From positions 186,001-250,000 of the forward strand of contig NZ_JBBJLN010000002.1 in the NCBI RefSeq assembly GCF_037658235.1: a stretch of 64,000 nt of DNA, written 5' to 3'. The translations under genes were made by a program, and so were the position numbers. The notes beneath the pieces are model-generated. The model did no database searches, was not told the origin of the DNA, and saw only the letters and a list, made by a program, of their open reading frames with translations. Each line of letters begins with the position of its first letter. The stretch's first letter is position 1. Origin of the DNA: Yunchengibacter salinarum (lineage in GTDB: Bacteria; Pseudomonadota; Alphaproteobacteria; Sphingomonadales; Kordiimonadaceae). Below are positions 17,067-25,205 of this stretch, one piece after another.

Positions 17067-17858
17067 TCAGCGCGCCGTCCAGCCGCCTTCCATGGGCAGG
17101 GCGGCCCCGTTGAAGGAACGCCCCTCCTCGCTGCACAGAAGCCGGGTGAAGGCGGCCAGTTCCAAAACCGTAACGAAGCGCTTGTTGGGCTGGGCGGCCA
17201 GGATCACATCCCGGATCACCTGATCCTCGCTCATATTGTGGGCGCGGGCCTGATCGCGGATCTGGCCGTCCACCAAAGGGGTCCGCACATAGCCGGGGCA
17301 GATGGCGTTGATGGTCAGATTGTCCTCTTCCGCCACTTCCAGGCCCACCGTCTTGGTCAGCCCCACCACGCCGTGTTTTGCGGCCACATAGGCGCCCTTG
17401 AAGGGGGATGCCACCAGCCCGTGGGCGCTGGCGATATTGACGATGCGCCCGAAGCCGCGCTGCTTCATGCCGGGCAGGGCCGCCTTGATGGTGTAAAAGC
17501 TGCTGGACAGGTTGAGCGCGATAATGGCTTCCCATTTGTCGTCGGGGAAGCTTTCCACCGGGCTCACATGCTGGATGCCCGCATTGTTCACCAGAATGTC
17601 CACGCGCCCCAGCCGCGCCTCCGCCTGGCGAATCAGGTCGGCGGCGGCCGCGCCCTTCATCAGGTCGGCTTCGATATAGAGCGCCCGCACGCCGTGGGTC
17701 TGCTCTATCCGCTGTTGCAAGGCGCGAATTTCGTCCGCATCGCCGAAGCCATTGAGCACCACATCAACGCCGGCGGCGGCCAGACCCTCGGCCAGGCCAA
17801 GGCCGATGCCGCTGGTGGAGCCGGTAATGACGGCGGTTTTCCCCTTCAGGTCCTGCAT
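17067..17858 (-). CDS. bdhA: D-3-hydroxybutyrate dehydrogenase
   Basis: Oxidises D-3-hydroxybutyrate to acetoacetate with NAD+, the step after PHB depolymerisation. It is a classical short-chain dehydrogenase of 263 residues with TGSTSGIGLG (cofactor loop), NNAGIQHVSP, and the catalytic Ser/Tyr/Lys set in ASAHGLVASPFKGAYVAAK. ATG 17858 (MQDLKGKTAVITGS) is chosen over an upstream in-frame start because it matches the family N-terminus and has AAAGGA upstream. It is divergent from the PHB depolymerase gene, which supports a shared PHB-catabolic role. Confidence 0.93.
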   Translation of the reverse strand: MQDLKGKTAVITGSTSGIGLGLAEGLAAAGVDVVLNGFGDADEIRALQQRIEQTHGVRALYIEADLMKGAAAADLIRQAEARLGRVDILVNNAGIQHVSPVESFPDDKWEAIIALNLSSSFYTIKAALPGMKQRGFGRIVNIASAHGLVASPFKGAYVAAKHGVVGLTKTVGLEVAEEDNLTINAICPGYVRTPLVDGQIRDQARAHNMSEDQVIRDVILAAQPNKRFVTVLELAAFTRLLCSEEGRSFNGAALPMEGGWTAR

Positions 17859-18073
17859 GACGATAGATCCTTTCCACACTGATCCGCCGCTTTGCCGCAA
17901 AGGCGTGCCGTGGCGGTGATCGACGGCACCGAAACTCAGCTATGGCCTTTTTTGCTGCGGTGCACTATAAGTTTGTCAGATGTTTCCGATGAAGGAAACT
18001 GAACCACGATTCAATATGGCGCAAGGGCCATTCGCCCCATGGCGATCCCCGGCGCAGTGAAAGGCCGAGTTCC
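17859..18073. promoter_or_regulatory. Divergent bdhA / phaZ control region
   Basis: This 215-nt gap between two PHB-catabolic genes holds two operator-like elements. CTGC-GGT-GCAC at 17955-17965 differs at one base from the CTGC-N3-GCAG pattern reported for the alphaproteobacterial PHB repressor PhaR. GTTTCC-GATGAA-GGAAAC at 17982-17999 is a perfect 6-bp inverted repeat. TATAAG at about 17966-17971 could be a -10 element, but no matching -35 is clear. The functional assignment is inference from motif and context. Confidence 0.35.
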
Positions 18074-19894
18074 ATGCTCTATACATTATACGAGCTTCAG
18101 CATACCGCTTTTGCCCCGATCCGCTTCATGGCCGATCAGGGGCAACAGTTCTTTCGCCATCCGATGAATCCCATGCGCGGCACGCCCGTGGGCAAGACCA
18201 TGGCGGCAAGCTGCGATATGGTGGAACAGCTTACCCGGCGCTATGGCAAGCCCAAATTCGGCCTTGAAGAAACCGTGATCGACGGCAAGACCGTGGCGGT
18301 GGAGGAAGATATCCTGTGCCGCAAGCCGTTCGGGCAGCTCAAGCATTTCAAGCGCCGCGCCCATCGGCAGGACCCGCGCGTTCTGGTGGTGGCCCCCATG
18401 TCCGGCCACTTTTCCACCCTGCTGCGCGGCACGGTGGAAGCCCTGTTGCCGGACCATGAAGTGTTCATCACCGACTGGCGGGATGCCCGTGACGTGCCGG
18501 TGTCGGAAGGCAGCTTCGATCTGGACGACTATGTGGATTATATCATGGACTGGCTGGCGGACCTGGGGCCCAATACCCATGTTCTGGCGGTTTGCCAGCC
18601 CGCCGTGCCGGTATATGCCGCCGTCAGCCTGCTGGAGGCCGAGAATCACCCCTGCGCGCCCCCCACGCTGACCATGATGGGTGGCCCGATTGACACGCGC
18701 AAGGCGCCGACGGAAGTGAACAAGGTGGCCACCACCCGCCCGCTGAGCTGGTTCGAGGAACATGTGATCACCGTGGTGCCGCTGCCCAATGCGGGCTTCA
18801 TGCGCCGGGTGTATCCGGGCTTCCTGCAACTGGCCGGTTTCATGACCATGAATCTCGGCGACCATGTGATGAAGCATAACGAGCTGTTCGAGCATCTGAT
18901 TGTCGGGGACGATGACAGCGCCGACAAGACCAAGAAGTTCTACGAGGAATACCGCTCGGTCATGGACATCACCGCCGAGTTCTATCTGCAAACCATCGAA
19001 ACCGTGTTCCAGAAGCACGCCCTGCCCAGGGGGGAGTGGGTGTCCCGTGGTCGGCGGATCGATCCCGCCGCCATCAAGCGCACCGCCCTGCTCGCCATTG
19101 AAGGGGAACTGGATGACATTTCCGGCGTGGGGCAGACCCGCGCGGCGCTGGACATTTCCACCGGCCTTGATGACGAGCGGAAAGAATATTTCCTGGTACC
19201 CAAAGTGGGCCATTACGGCATCTTCAACGGCAGCCGCTGGCGGGATACCATCGCGCCGCGGGTCAAGGCTTTCATCCGTGAGTTCGATCATGCCCTGGGC
19301 GCCAAGCCGGTAACGGCGAAGAAGGCGTCCAGCACAGCCGAGGCGCCCGAAGCCCCTGCGCCTGCCAGCAAAAAGGCAGCCGCCACGCCCAAGGCGGCCC
19401 CCGCCAAAAAGGCCGCGCCGCAGAAGGGCGGCCCCAAAAAGGCGGCTTCCAAACCGGCGGCCCCTAAAGCGGCAACTGGCAAGGCGACGACTGGTAAGGC
19501 GACGACTGGTAAGGCGGCATCCAGGGCGGACGCTGCGCCGCCCCAGCCCGCAAAGGACACGCCCGCAAAGGGTGACGCGCCCAAGGGTGAAGCCGCCCCT
19601 GCTTCGGCGCCCATGTCAGGGGCCAAGGCACCTCAGGCCGGTGCGACTCAGGTGAAAGAGCCGCAGGCCGCAACGCCTTCGGCCACAGCGGCGGGCACGC
19701 CGGGCAGCGCAGGCCCGACCCCGGTTGGCGCCAAAGGCCCGGCTGAAACCGCCGCCGCGCCGAAAAATGCCCCGGTATCCAAGGCCCCGGTATCCAAGGC
19801 CCCGGTATCCAAGGCTCAGGCATCCAGTGATCAGGGCGCGGCCAAGCCCCTGACCACTGGCAAAGATCAGAAAAACAGCAATAGCGGGAGCTGA
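18074..19894 (+). CDS. phaZ: Intracellular PHB depolymerase with Lys/Ala/Pro-rich histone-like tail
   Basis: Degrades stored poly-3-hydroxybutyrate granules. Residues 1 to about 410 are a complete intracellular depolymerase of the PhaZ1 type. The nucleophile Cys174 sits in LAVCQPAVP, the acid is in EGELDDIS (about 347-348), and the base His380 is in KVGHYGIFNG. The normal family length is about 400-420. Here a further 196 residues follow, dominated by Lys, Ala and Pro (for example KKAAATPKAAPAKKAAP), like histone H1 or PhaF-type DNA-binding tails. The tail contains in-frame 15-nt repeats. A strong hairpin terminator follows. Divergent from bdhA. Confidence 0.92.
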   Translation: MLYTLYELQHTAFAPIRFMADQGQQFFRHPMNPMRGTPVGKTMAASCDMVEQLTRRYGKPKFGLEETVIDGKTVAVEEDILCRKPFGQLKHFKRRAHRQDPRVLVVAPMSGHFSTLLRGTVEALLPDHEVFITDWRDARDVPVSEGSFDLDDYVDYIMDWLADLGPNTHVLAVCQPAVPVYAAVSLLEAENHPCAPPTLTMMGGPIDTRKAPTEVNKVATTRPLSWFEEHVITVVPLPNAGFMRRVYPGFLQLAGFMTMNLGDHVMKHNELFEHLIVGDDDSADKTKKFYEEYRSVMDITAEFYLQTIETVFQKHALPRGEWVSRGRRIDPAAIKRTALLAIEGELDDISGVGQTRAALDISTGLDDERKEYFLVPKVGHYGIFNGSRWRDTIAPRVKAFIREFDHALGAKPVTAKKASSTAEAPEAPAPASKKAAATPKAAPAKKAAPQKGGPKKAASKPAAPKAATGKATTGKATTGKAASRADAAPPQPAKDTPAKGDAPKGEAAPASAPMSGAKAPQAGATQVKEPQAATPSATAAGTPGSAGPTPVGAKGPAETAAAPKNAPVSKAPVSKAPVSKAQASSDQGAAKPLTTGKDQKNSNSGS

Positions 19895-19930
19895 TCGCGG
19901 CGCTGGGGTTCAAAGCCACATCATGGAGGT

Positions 19931-19955
19931 CGGGCACCGTGCCCGGCCATTTTTT
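19931..19955 (+). terminator. Terminator after phaZ
   Basis: CGGGCA (19931-19936) pairs with TGCCCG (19940-19945) over a 3-nt loop and is followed by a run of six T at 19950-19955. It marks the last clearly native base block before base composition changes. Confidence 0.7.
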
Positions 19956-19979
19956 GGCGATGATATATCTGACACTCCA

Positions 19980-20240
19980 TTACCCGGACTTTTCGAAGTT
20001 TCCGATGTTGGCGAACAGATAACCAATAAAAGCCCCTATCAATGCCGCGCTTGTTTCACCACCGATAAAACCACCCGTAGCAAGGATCACCACACCGGGT
20101 ATTACCATTGCCGCAGCGGTAAATTGCACAACCCGGACGCCAATACCCTTTCCGGATGAAAGCCGGTTGATGATGACCGCCACAACGACAAGCGGAAAAA
20201 CTGTGGCTGATGCCAATTGAACGCAATCAATCGTTGTCAC
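19980..20240 (-). CDS. Small two-helix membrane protein, last gene of PIN cassette
   Basis: An 86-residue protein of unknown family. It has two hydrophobic stretches (about residues 9-25, SATVFPLVVVAVII, and 37-56, FTAAAMVIPGVVILATGGF) and a glycine/alanine-rich third segment (SAALIGAFIGYLFANIG) that could be another helix. The start is GTG 20240, with AGGGGG 7 nt upstream. It overlaps the preceding 49-residue gene by 14 nt, so the two are probably translationally coupled. The AT-richer composition matches the island, not the chromosome. No function can be assigned. A membrane partner of the PIN module is one possibility. Confidence 0.55.
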   Translation of the reverse strand: MTTIDCVQLASATVFPLVVVAVIINRLSSGKGIGVRVVQFTAAAMVIPGVVILATGGFIGGETSAALIGAFIGYLFANIGNFEKSG

Positions 20241-20376
20241 GGTCGGCCCCCTTCTCGGTCGGATTCGACTTCACCAGCTTCTTAAGCTTCGCGTCAAACG
20301 CGGCCTCGTCGTCATCAGCCTCTAGCAGGCGCGCCATCTCTTTGAACTTGTCGGATTGGGATTTTTTGTCATTCAT
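20227..20376 (-). CDS. Small charged protein of PIN cassette (49 residues)
   Basis: Encodes MNDKKSQSDKFKEMARLLEA and a charged tail, 49 residues in all, with an amphipathic helix pattern (DDDEAAFDAKLKKLVK). The longer open frame upstream lies inside the PIN gene and is a shadow. ATG 20376 overlaps the PIN stop by 8 nt, and the 3' end overlaps the next gene by 14 nt. Its size, charge and coupling to a PIN gene fit an antitoxin or small adaptor, but this is inference; no DNA-binding fold is evident. There is no clear Shine-Dalgarno sequence, consistent with coupling. Confidence 0.6.
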   Translation of the reverse strand: MNDKKSQSDKFKEMARLLEADDDEAAFDAKLKKLVKSNPTEKGADRDND

Positions 20377-20896
20377 TGGGGAGCAAATTATGTTGTGCGT
20401 GTTTGGGTGGCAAATCCAAATCCCATGTGTGCTTAACCGACATGCCAAGCTTCGCAGCAAACACTGCTTGAGTTCCATCGTCTGTGTAAAAAATATCCGC
20501 TCCATTCACTTTTGCAATGACTGCGATTTGACGATCAAACTTAACCTCTTGCCACCCAGCATCGACTCCGCCCTTTTTGTCGCCAGATCGTATCGCGTCT
20601 TGCGTTTCCAAGGCCAGTTCAAGTGCGCAACGGGAATCAAACCCGAACGGGTCCATTGATGGTGACCTGTTGATTTCGTCCAATGCTTTCATGACATCCG
20701 GGACCGCAGTAAGAAGCTCCGCAAGGCAAGGCGTCGGGATGATCACTGTATCGCCCGCATCTGAGTGCTGATCTATCAACGCCTCTATCCGTTCCCTGCA
20801 ATGCGAGATTGGGGCGGTTGTTCCCGGAACTGGAGTCGGCTTTGAATCCGGGTTCAAAAACAGGGATAAAAACGTGTTATCGAGAGCAACTATCAA
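20369..20896 (-). CDS. PIN-domain protein (putative ribonuclease)
   Basis: A 175-residue protein with a recognisable PIN fold, the nuclease domain of VapC-type toxins and RNA-processing enzymes. Acidic metal-binding positions are present: Asp in MIVALDNTFLSLFLNP, Glu in PCLAELLTAV, and the C-terminal pattern FDRQIAVIAKVNGADIFYTDD. It is longer than a typical VapC (about 130). The start is TTG 20896, which overlaps the stop of the upstream 245-residue gene (TTGA), so translation is likely coupled. Lower G+C than the flanks indicates horizontal transfer. The target RNA, and whether it acts as a toxin, are unknown. Confidence 0.75.
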   Translation of the reverse strand: MIVALDNTFLSLFLNPDSKPTPVPGTTAPISHCRERIEALIDQHSDAGDTVIIPTPCLAELLTAVPDVMKALDEINRSPSMDPFGFDSRCALELALETQDAIRSGDKKGGVDAGWQEVKFDRQIAVIAKVNGADIFYTDDGTQAVFAAKLGMSVKHTWDLDLPPKHAQHNLLPNE

Positions 20897-21630
20897 TGGA
20901 CCTGACCACCACCATTCTCTTCGATTTCACGGATCAAACCGATTGGGTCGTCCGGCCAATTAATTTTGATATCTCGTAAGCGGTCGACGCTTTCCCTTAA
21001 GCCGCCGGATGCGACAGGGGCAAAATCAGTTATCGTAAAGTCGTCAATATCCCACTTGCCGTCAGAAGACCGGGACCACATGCCGCGCCCGCTGACCTTC
21101 ACATTTTCGAACAAAAAATCCCTTAAGGCTCTACCTATTTCTTTCGTGGTAGTGCAAAAAACTACCCCGTAAGCGTCCGTGCTGACGCGCGCTTTCACAT
21201 CGTCCTTATTGCCGGAAATGTGATACAATTCGCCCATGAAAGATGCCGCATCGCGCGTTCGATACAGCACTGCATCATCCGCCCGTTTGCCTGGGAACTG
21301 AACAATATTGTGATTTTGTTTGTCGAAAAAAGCACCGCTGGTGCCGTCTTCTTTCAGCATGGAATTGATCGCGGACTGCGCACGTATCGCTGTCTTCGGC
21401 GCGGTGCCCTCATTGATGGCGATTAGGCGCTTCACCAACTTACTTTCGTAGTTTCGATCAATGGCAAATGCGCTGCCATGACTGCTCTTAAATACGCCGA
21501 CGAGATGAAGGTTCTCTGCTACCCCAAGCATTTTCTTTATTTCCGCATAATACTCCACCAGACGTCCGAAAGGCATGCTGTCGGGCGTGAAATCGTCAAT
21601 CTTGAAAGTGTAGCTTATCGCGTCAGTCAT
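20893..21630 (-). CDS. Unknown protein, first gene of PIN cassette
   Basis: A 245-residue protein I cannot assign to a named family. It starts MTDAISYTFKIDDFTPDSMP and continues with a helical segment (GRLVEYYAEIKKMLGV). A C-terminal beta-rich region has VSGRGMWSRSSDGKWDIDDF followed by an LRESVDRLRDI helix. It has no signal peptide or membrane helix. ATG 21630 has AGAGG about 9 nt upstream and begins only 23 nt after the transposase stop. It ends in a TTGA overlap with the PIN gene. It could be the antitoxin, sensor or substrate-recognition partner of the PIN protein; this is inferred from coupling alone. Confidence 0.65.
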   Translation of the reverse strand: MTDAISYTFKIDDFTPDSMPFGRLVEYYAEIKKMLGVAENLHLVGVFKSSHGSAFAIDRNYESKLVKRLIAINEGTAPKTAIRAQSAINSMLKEDGTSGAFFDKQNHNIVQFPGKRADDAVLYRTRDAASFMGELYHISGNKDDVKARVSTDAYGVVFCTTTKEIGRALRDFLFENVKVSGRGMWSRSSDGKWDIDDFTITDFAPVASGGLRESVDRLRDIKINWPDDPIGLIREIEENGGGQVH

Positions 21631-21653
21631 TTTCTGTGCCTCTTGCGCAGATT

Positions 21654-22606
21654 CTACGCGCCCAACGAGTCCCGGTAAAGAACTCTCTTGCCCACGATAC
21701 CAATTAGGGTGTTAACCGTCTGTTGTCGATCATCCACACCATTGGCTATCCGATTGTTGTAACGGAAATCGAACTCAGCCGCATCGCGGTGCAGGTGTTT
21801 CTTGGCGCAATGCTGATACACCCCCTTCCTGCCCCGCTTGAACACGCTGTAGAGGCCTTCGACTGTGTCGGTATGGACCTCGCCGCGAACATATCCACCT
21901 TGGCTGTGATGGGTGAAATCATGGTCAACGAACCCCTTCTTGAGGTTGCGATACTGATCTGCCTCGCCGGTGTAGACCACGGCTTCCTGTGCAATTTCCT
22001 CGCGCAGGATCGGGACAAGCGTAGAGGCTTTCAGATCATTCACAATGATGCTTTTGGCGCGGCCCGTGCTGCGATCAACAAGAGTCAGCATCTTGTGCTT
22101 GTGCGTGTAACCACGACCTTTCTTATCGCCATGCGGCTTCTTGGTGCGGTCACGCCAATAAAAGTTTTGTCGGCCTCAACCGTATCGCCATTGCCGCCCA
22201 TCGGCTCGAACTTGCCGGAGCGCATGGCTTCGCGGATGCGATGGCCCAGGAACCACGCGGTTTTCTGCGTCACTTCAAGTGTGCGTGCAAGCTGGTGGCT
22301 GCTGATATCCTTCTTGCTGGATATCATCAGGTGAATGGCTTGAAGCCACAGGTGAAGGTCAATGTGGCTTTCTTCAAAGATGGTGCCTTTGCGCACAGTG
22401 AATTGCTTGCCGCAGTCTTTGCACTTTTTGAGGCCGTGGCGCTCTTTGCCTTCCGGGTTTTTGCGGCTCGGCTTGCTGCGAACGCCATTCAGGACGTATG
22501 CGTTATCCACCATGCCGCAGTGCGGGCAAGCCGGACCATCCGGCCACAACAGCCTTTCCACATGCTCAAAGGCTGCGGCTTCGTCATGCATGTAATTGGC
22601 GTTCAC
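21654..22606 (-). pseudogene. Frameshifted IS1595/ISXO2-like transposase
   Basis: Two frames together make one transposase. The 5' part (22606 to 22085) has the zinc-ribbon CPHCG and CKDCGKQFTVRKGTIFEESH followed by the catalytic-domain start VEADKTFIG. Reading then continues in another frame (RDRTKKPHGDKKGRGY, into 22091 to 21654) with HTDTVEGLYSVFKRG and FDFRYNNR, the C-terminal acidic and His/Asn motifs of the DDE-type family. One base is missing near 22160, just after the first catalytic Asp. The gene begins directly at the stop codon of the ABC-F gene (GTGA), leaving no space for a terminal inverted repeat. Probably inactive. Confidence 0.82.
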
Positions 22607-24438
22607 TCTTCCAGCGCCTCGCGTTTTTCTTCCAGCTCCAGCCAGCGCATTTCCATGTCTTCCAGCGCGGTCTTTTTCCGTTCGATCTCGTCGCTGAGCC
22701 GATGAAAGCGATCCGGGTCGTTCCGGTAGAGCGCGGGGTCGCCCAGGTCCGCTTCCATGCGCTGTATTTCGCCGTTCAGGCTCTCGACCTCGGCGGGCAG
22801 GGTGTCCAGCGCAAGCTGATCCTTATAGCTCAGCTTGCGGCTTTTGTTGGCGCGCTTGCCGGGCTCTTTCGCCTTGCGGGGCTTGATCGGGGTAATGGTG
22901 GCGCTGTCTTGTGAGTGTTCCGCCACTATGGCATCGGCGCCCGCTTTCTGGCGGCGACAATCGCTGTAGCCCCCGGCATATTCGGTGGCCGTGCCATCGC
23001 CTTCCAGCACGATGGTGCTGGTGACCACCCGGTCGAGAAAATCCCGGTCGTGGCTGATCAGCAGCACGGTGCCCGGATAGTCCGCCAGCGTTTCCTGCAA
23101 CAGGTCCAGCGTGTCCATGTCCAGATCGTTGGTGGGTTCGTCCAGCACCAGCAGGTTGGAAGGGCGGGCGAAACCGGCGGCCAGCAGCAGCCGCCCCCGC
23201 TCTCCGCCCGACAGGCTTTCCACCGGGGTATCCGCCTGCGAGGGATCGAACAGATAATCCTTCATGTATGAGCGCACATGGCGGCTTTCCCCACCCACGC
23301 TGACCATGTCGCCCCGTCCGCCGGTCAGCACGCCGCGAATGGTGTCATCGGGCTTCAGTTCGGCGCGCTTCTGGTCCAGCCGCACAATATCCAGATTGGT
23401 GCCGATGATCACCTCGCCCGCGTCCGGTTGTATCGTGCCGGTCAGGCAGCCCAGAAGCGTGGATTTCCCGGCCCCGTTGGGGCCGATCATGCCAACCCGG
23501 TCACCGCGCAGGATGCGGGTCGAAAAATCGGAAAACAGGGTGCGCCCGTCATAGGATTTGGCAATGTTCCGGGCTTCGATCACCCGCTTGCCGGAGGTGC
23601 CGGCGCTGGCCGCCGCGAAGGTGACGGAGCCTGTGCTGGCGCGCTGCTCGGCGCGCTCATGGCGCATGGCCTGAAGGTTGCGCAGGCGGCCCTGATTGCG
23701 CTTGCGGCGGGCCGTGATGCCTTCCACCGCCCAGCGTGCTTCCTCGCTGATCTTCTTGTCCAGCTTGGCCTGATCGACCCTTTCCTGCTCCAGCACCGTT
23801 TCCTGCCATGATTCGAACTGGTCGAAGCCCGCTTCCAGGCGCCGGATGCGGCCCCGGTCCAGCCACAGGCAGGCGCTGGACAGGGCGCCGAGAAAGGCGC
23901 GGTCGTGGCTGATCAGCACCAGCGCGCCGCGCCATGCCTTCAGCCAGTCTTCCAGCCAGGTGATGGTGGCGATATCCAGATGGTTCGTGGGCTCGTCCAG
24001 CAGCAGCAGGTCCGGCGCGCTCACCAGCGTGCGGGCCAGCGCCGCCCGGCGCACCTCGCCGCCCGATGCGGTCGCCGGGTTCATGTCCGCCTTCACCTGA
24101 AGCGCATCCATCAGGGCATCGGCGCGGTAGGTCTCGAAGCGTTCATCTTCCGGCAGGCCGTCAATCACATAGTCGGCCAGCCGGTCATAGCCGCGTGTGT
24201 CCGGCTCCTGCGGCAGGGTGGCGAGCCGGGTGCCGGGCTGCACCCATCGGCTGCCACTGTCCGCCTCCACTTCCCCCGCGATCACCCTGAGCAGGGTGGA
24301 CTTGCCTTCGCCATTGCGGCCGATCAGGCACAGCCGATCCTGAGGGGCGATATGCAGTTCCAGCCCGTCCAGCACGGGCGCACCGCCCCAGCCCAGACTG
24401 ATATCGGTCAGCGATAGAAGCGGTGGCGTGGTCTGCAT
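22603..24438 (-). CDS. ABC-F family ATPase (Uup-like)
   Basis: A soluble twin-ATPase protein of the ABC-F class, which acts on the ribosome or on DNA intermediates rather than in transport. The first nucleotide domain has GRNGEGKSTLLR, ASGGEVRRAALARTL and LLLLDEPTNHLD. The second has GPNGAGKSTLLG, LSGGERGRLLLAAGF and LLVLDEPTNDLD. A charged coiled-coil C-terminus (about the last 70 residues) resembles Uup. ATG 24438 is chosen (MQTTPPLLSLTDISL, 611 residues); the long upstream extension of the frame is not protein-like. Its stop is immediately abutted by the transposase remnant, so the last residues could have been altered by that insertion. Confidence 0.9.
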   Translation of the reverse strand: MQTTPPLLSLTDISLGWGGAPVLDGLELHIAPQDRLCLIGRNGEGKSTLLRVIAGEVEADSGSRWVQPGTRLATLPQEPDTRGYDRLADYVIDGLPEDERFETYRADALMDALQVKADMNPATASGGEVRRAALARTLVSAPDLLLLDEPTNHLDIATITWLEDWLKAWRGALVLISHDRAFLGALSSACLWLDRGRIRRLEAGFDQFESWQETVLEQERVDQAKLDKKISEEARWAVEGITARRKRNQGRLRNLQAMRHERAEQRASTGSVTFAAASAGTSGKRVIEARNIAKSYDGRTLFSDFSTRILRGDRVGMIGPNGAGKSTLLGCLTGTIQPDAGEVIIGTNLDIVRLDQKRAELKPDDTIRGVLTGGRGDMVSVGGESRHVRSYMKDYLFDPSQADTPVESLSGGERGRLLLAAGFARPSNLLVLDEPTNDLDMDTLDLLQETLADYPGTVLLISHDRDFLDRVVTSTIVLEGDGTATEYAGGYSDCRRQKAGADAIVAEHSQDSATITPIKPRKAKEPGKRANKSRKLSYKDQLALDTLPAEVESLNGEIQRMEADLGDPALYRNDPDRFHRLSDEIERKKTALEDMEMRWLELEEKREALEE

Positions 24439-24635
24439 GGGGGGCTGTGTCCTTGGGGTGGGGGCCAGGCGCGGGCATGAACTCAATCCGGTGCCGTCGG
24501 CCCCAAATCGGGGCCGCAGCATCCATACCGGGGGTGATAAAGCCCGCAGCGGCCCGGCGCAAGAGGGCGTACCCACGCGCCCGGCTCGATCCGGGGATGG
24601 GCCGGATATCGCTGACCGGTGGGCCGATGGGTGCT

Positions 24636-25205
24636 TTATGCGGGGAAGGGCGTGACGCCGAACAACCACAGATGCGCCTGGGCAAACACCGCAAAGACGG
24701 TCAGGCCCACCACCACCAGCACGCCGTCGCGGAAGTGGGGCACCGGTTCCGGTGCCGGGCGCGCACCGTCGCGGCGGTTCAGGCCGAACATGGTGACCAC
24801 GGCCCAGACCCCCAGCACGCCGAACAGAATCACGGAGCGGCTGTCCCCATTGGCCAGCAGGTGCCCTACGCCCCAAAGCACCACGGCGGTAAGCTGTGGA
24901 TGCCGGATCAGGCGGCGCAGATTGGTGGGCAGGCGGCTGGCGAAAAACAGGATGAACGCCACCACCATGAACAGCGGCGTGACATGGATGCCCCATGCGG
25001 GCGGCATATAGACCTGGGTGGGTGCCTGTTTCCCCCAGCCGAAAATGATCGCCAGCAATGCGCCGAGAACCAGCAGGGCGAACAGGCCCTTATAGGGCAT
25101 TTCCCCGATTGCCCCGGCCATGCGCTGCCGCAATTGCGGCAGAAAGACCGGTATCAGATGCAGCCCCGCGAACAGGATGACACCCATCAAGCCAAGTGCG
25201 GACAT
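24636..25205 (-). CDS. NnrU family membrane protein
   Basis: A 189-residue integral membrane protein with five or six hydrophobic helices, for example LGLMGVILFAGLHLIPVFLP, LFALLVLGALLAIIFGW and FMVVAFILFFASRLP. The RRLIRHPQLTAVVLWGVGHL segment is characteristic of NnrU, named from a nitrite/nitric oxide reductase regulon; the family's biochemical role remains unclear. ATG 25205. No denitrification genes are nearby, so a role in nitrogen-oxide metabolism cannot be inferred here. Confidence 0.85.
   Translation of the reverse strand: MSALGLMGVILFAGLHLIPVFLPQLRQRMAGAIGEMPYKGLFALLVLGALLAIIFGWGKQAPTQVYMPPAWGIHVTPLFMVVAFILFFASRLPTNLRRLIRHPQLTAVVLWGVGHLLANGDSRSVILFGVLGVWAVVTMFGLNRRDGARPAPEPVPHFRDGVLVVVGLTVFAVFAQAHLWLFGVTPFPA

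Larger units (their letters stand above)
19956..22606. mobile_element. AT-richer accessory island: transposase remnant plus four-gene cassette
   Basis: Between the phaZ terminator and the ABC-F stop codon the composition drops to near 50% G+C (30 of 60 in 20401-20460), against about two thirds in the flanks. All five genes run leftward in a compact chain. I see no convincing terminal inverted repeats, target duplication or tRNA attachment site, so the limits are set by composition and gene content. The cassette may be a passenger of the IS1595-like element, or a separate insertion beside an eroded IS. Confidence 0.6.

Noticed and set aside
20377..20505. N-terminal extension of the 49-residue cassette protein
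   Set aside because: These codons lie wholly inside the PIN gene and give an unlikely sequence. The ATG at 20376 gives a compact helical protein.
19969..22605. Short similarity between TGACACTCCATTAC (19969-19982) and the inward sequence at the transposase start (TGAACGCCAATTAC, minus strand 22605-22592), considered as terminal inverted repeats
   Set aside because: It needs gaps to align, and both copies lie in coding sequence or a stop codon. Too weak to claim element ends.
24439..24996. 186-codon upstream extension of the ABC-F frame
   Set aside because: Arg/Pro/Gly-rich sequence overlapping NnrU. ABC-F proteins begin close to the first nucleotide domain, as at 24438.
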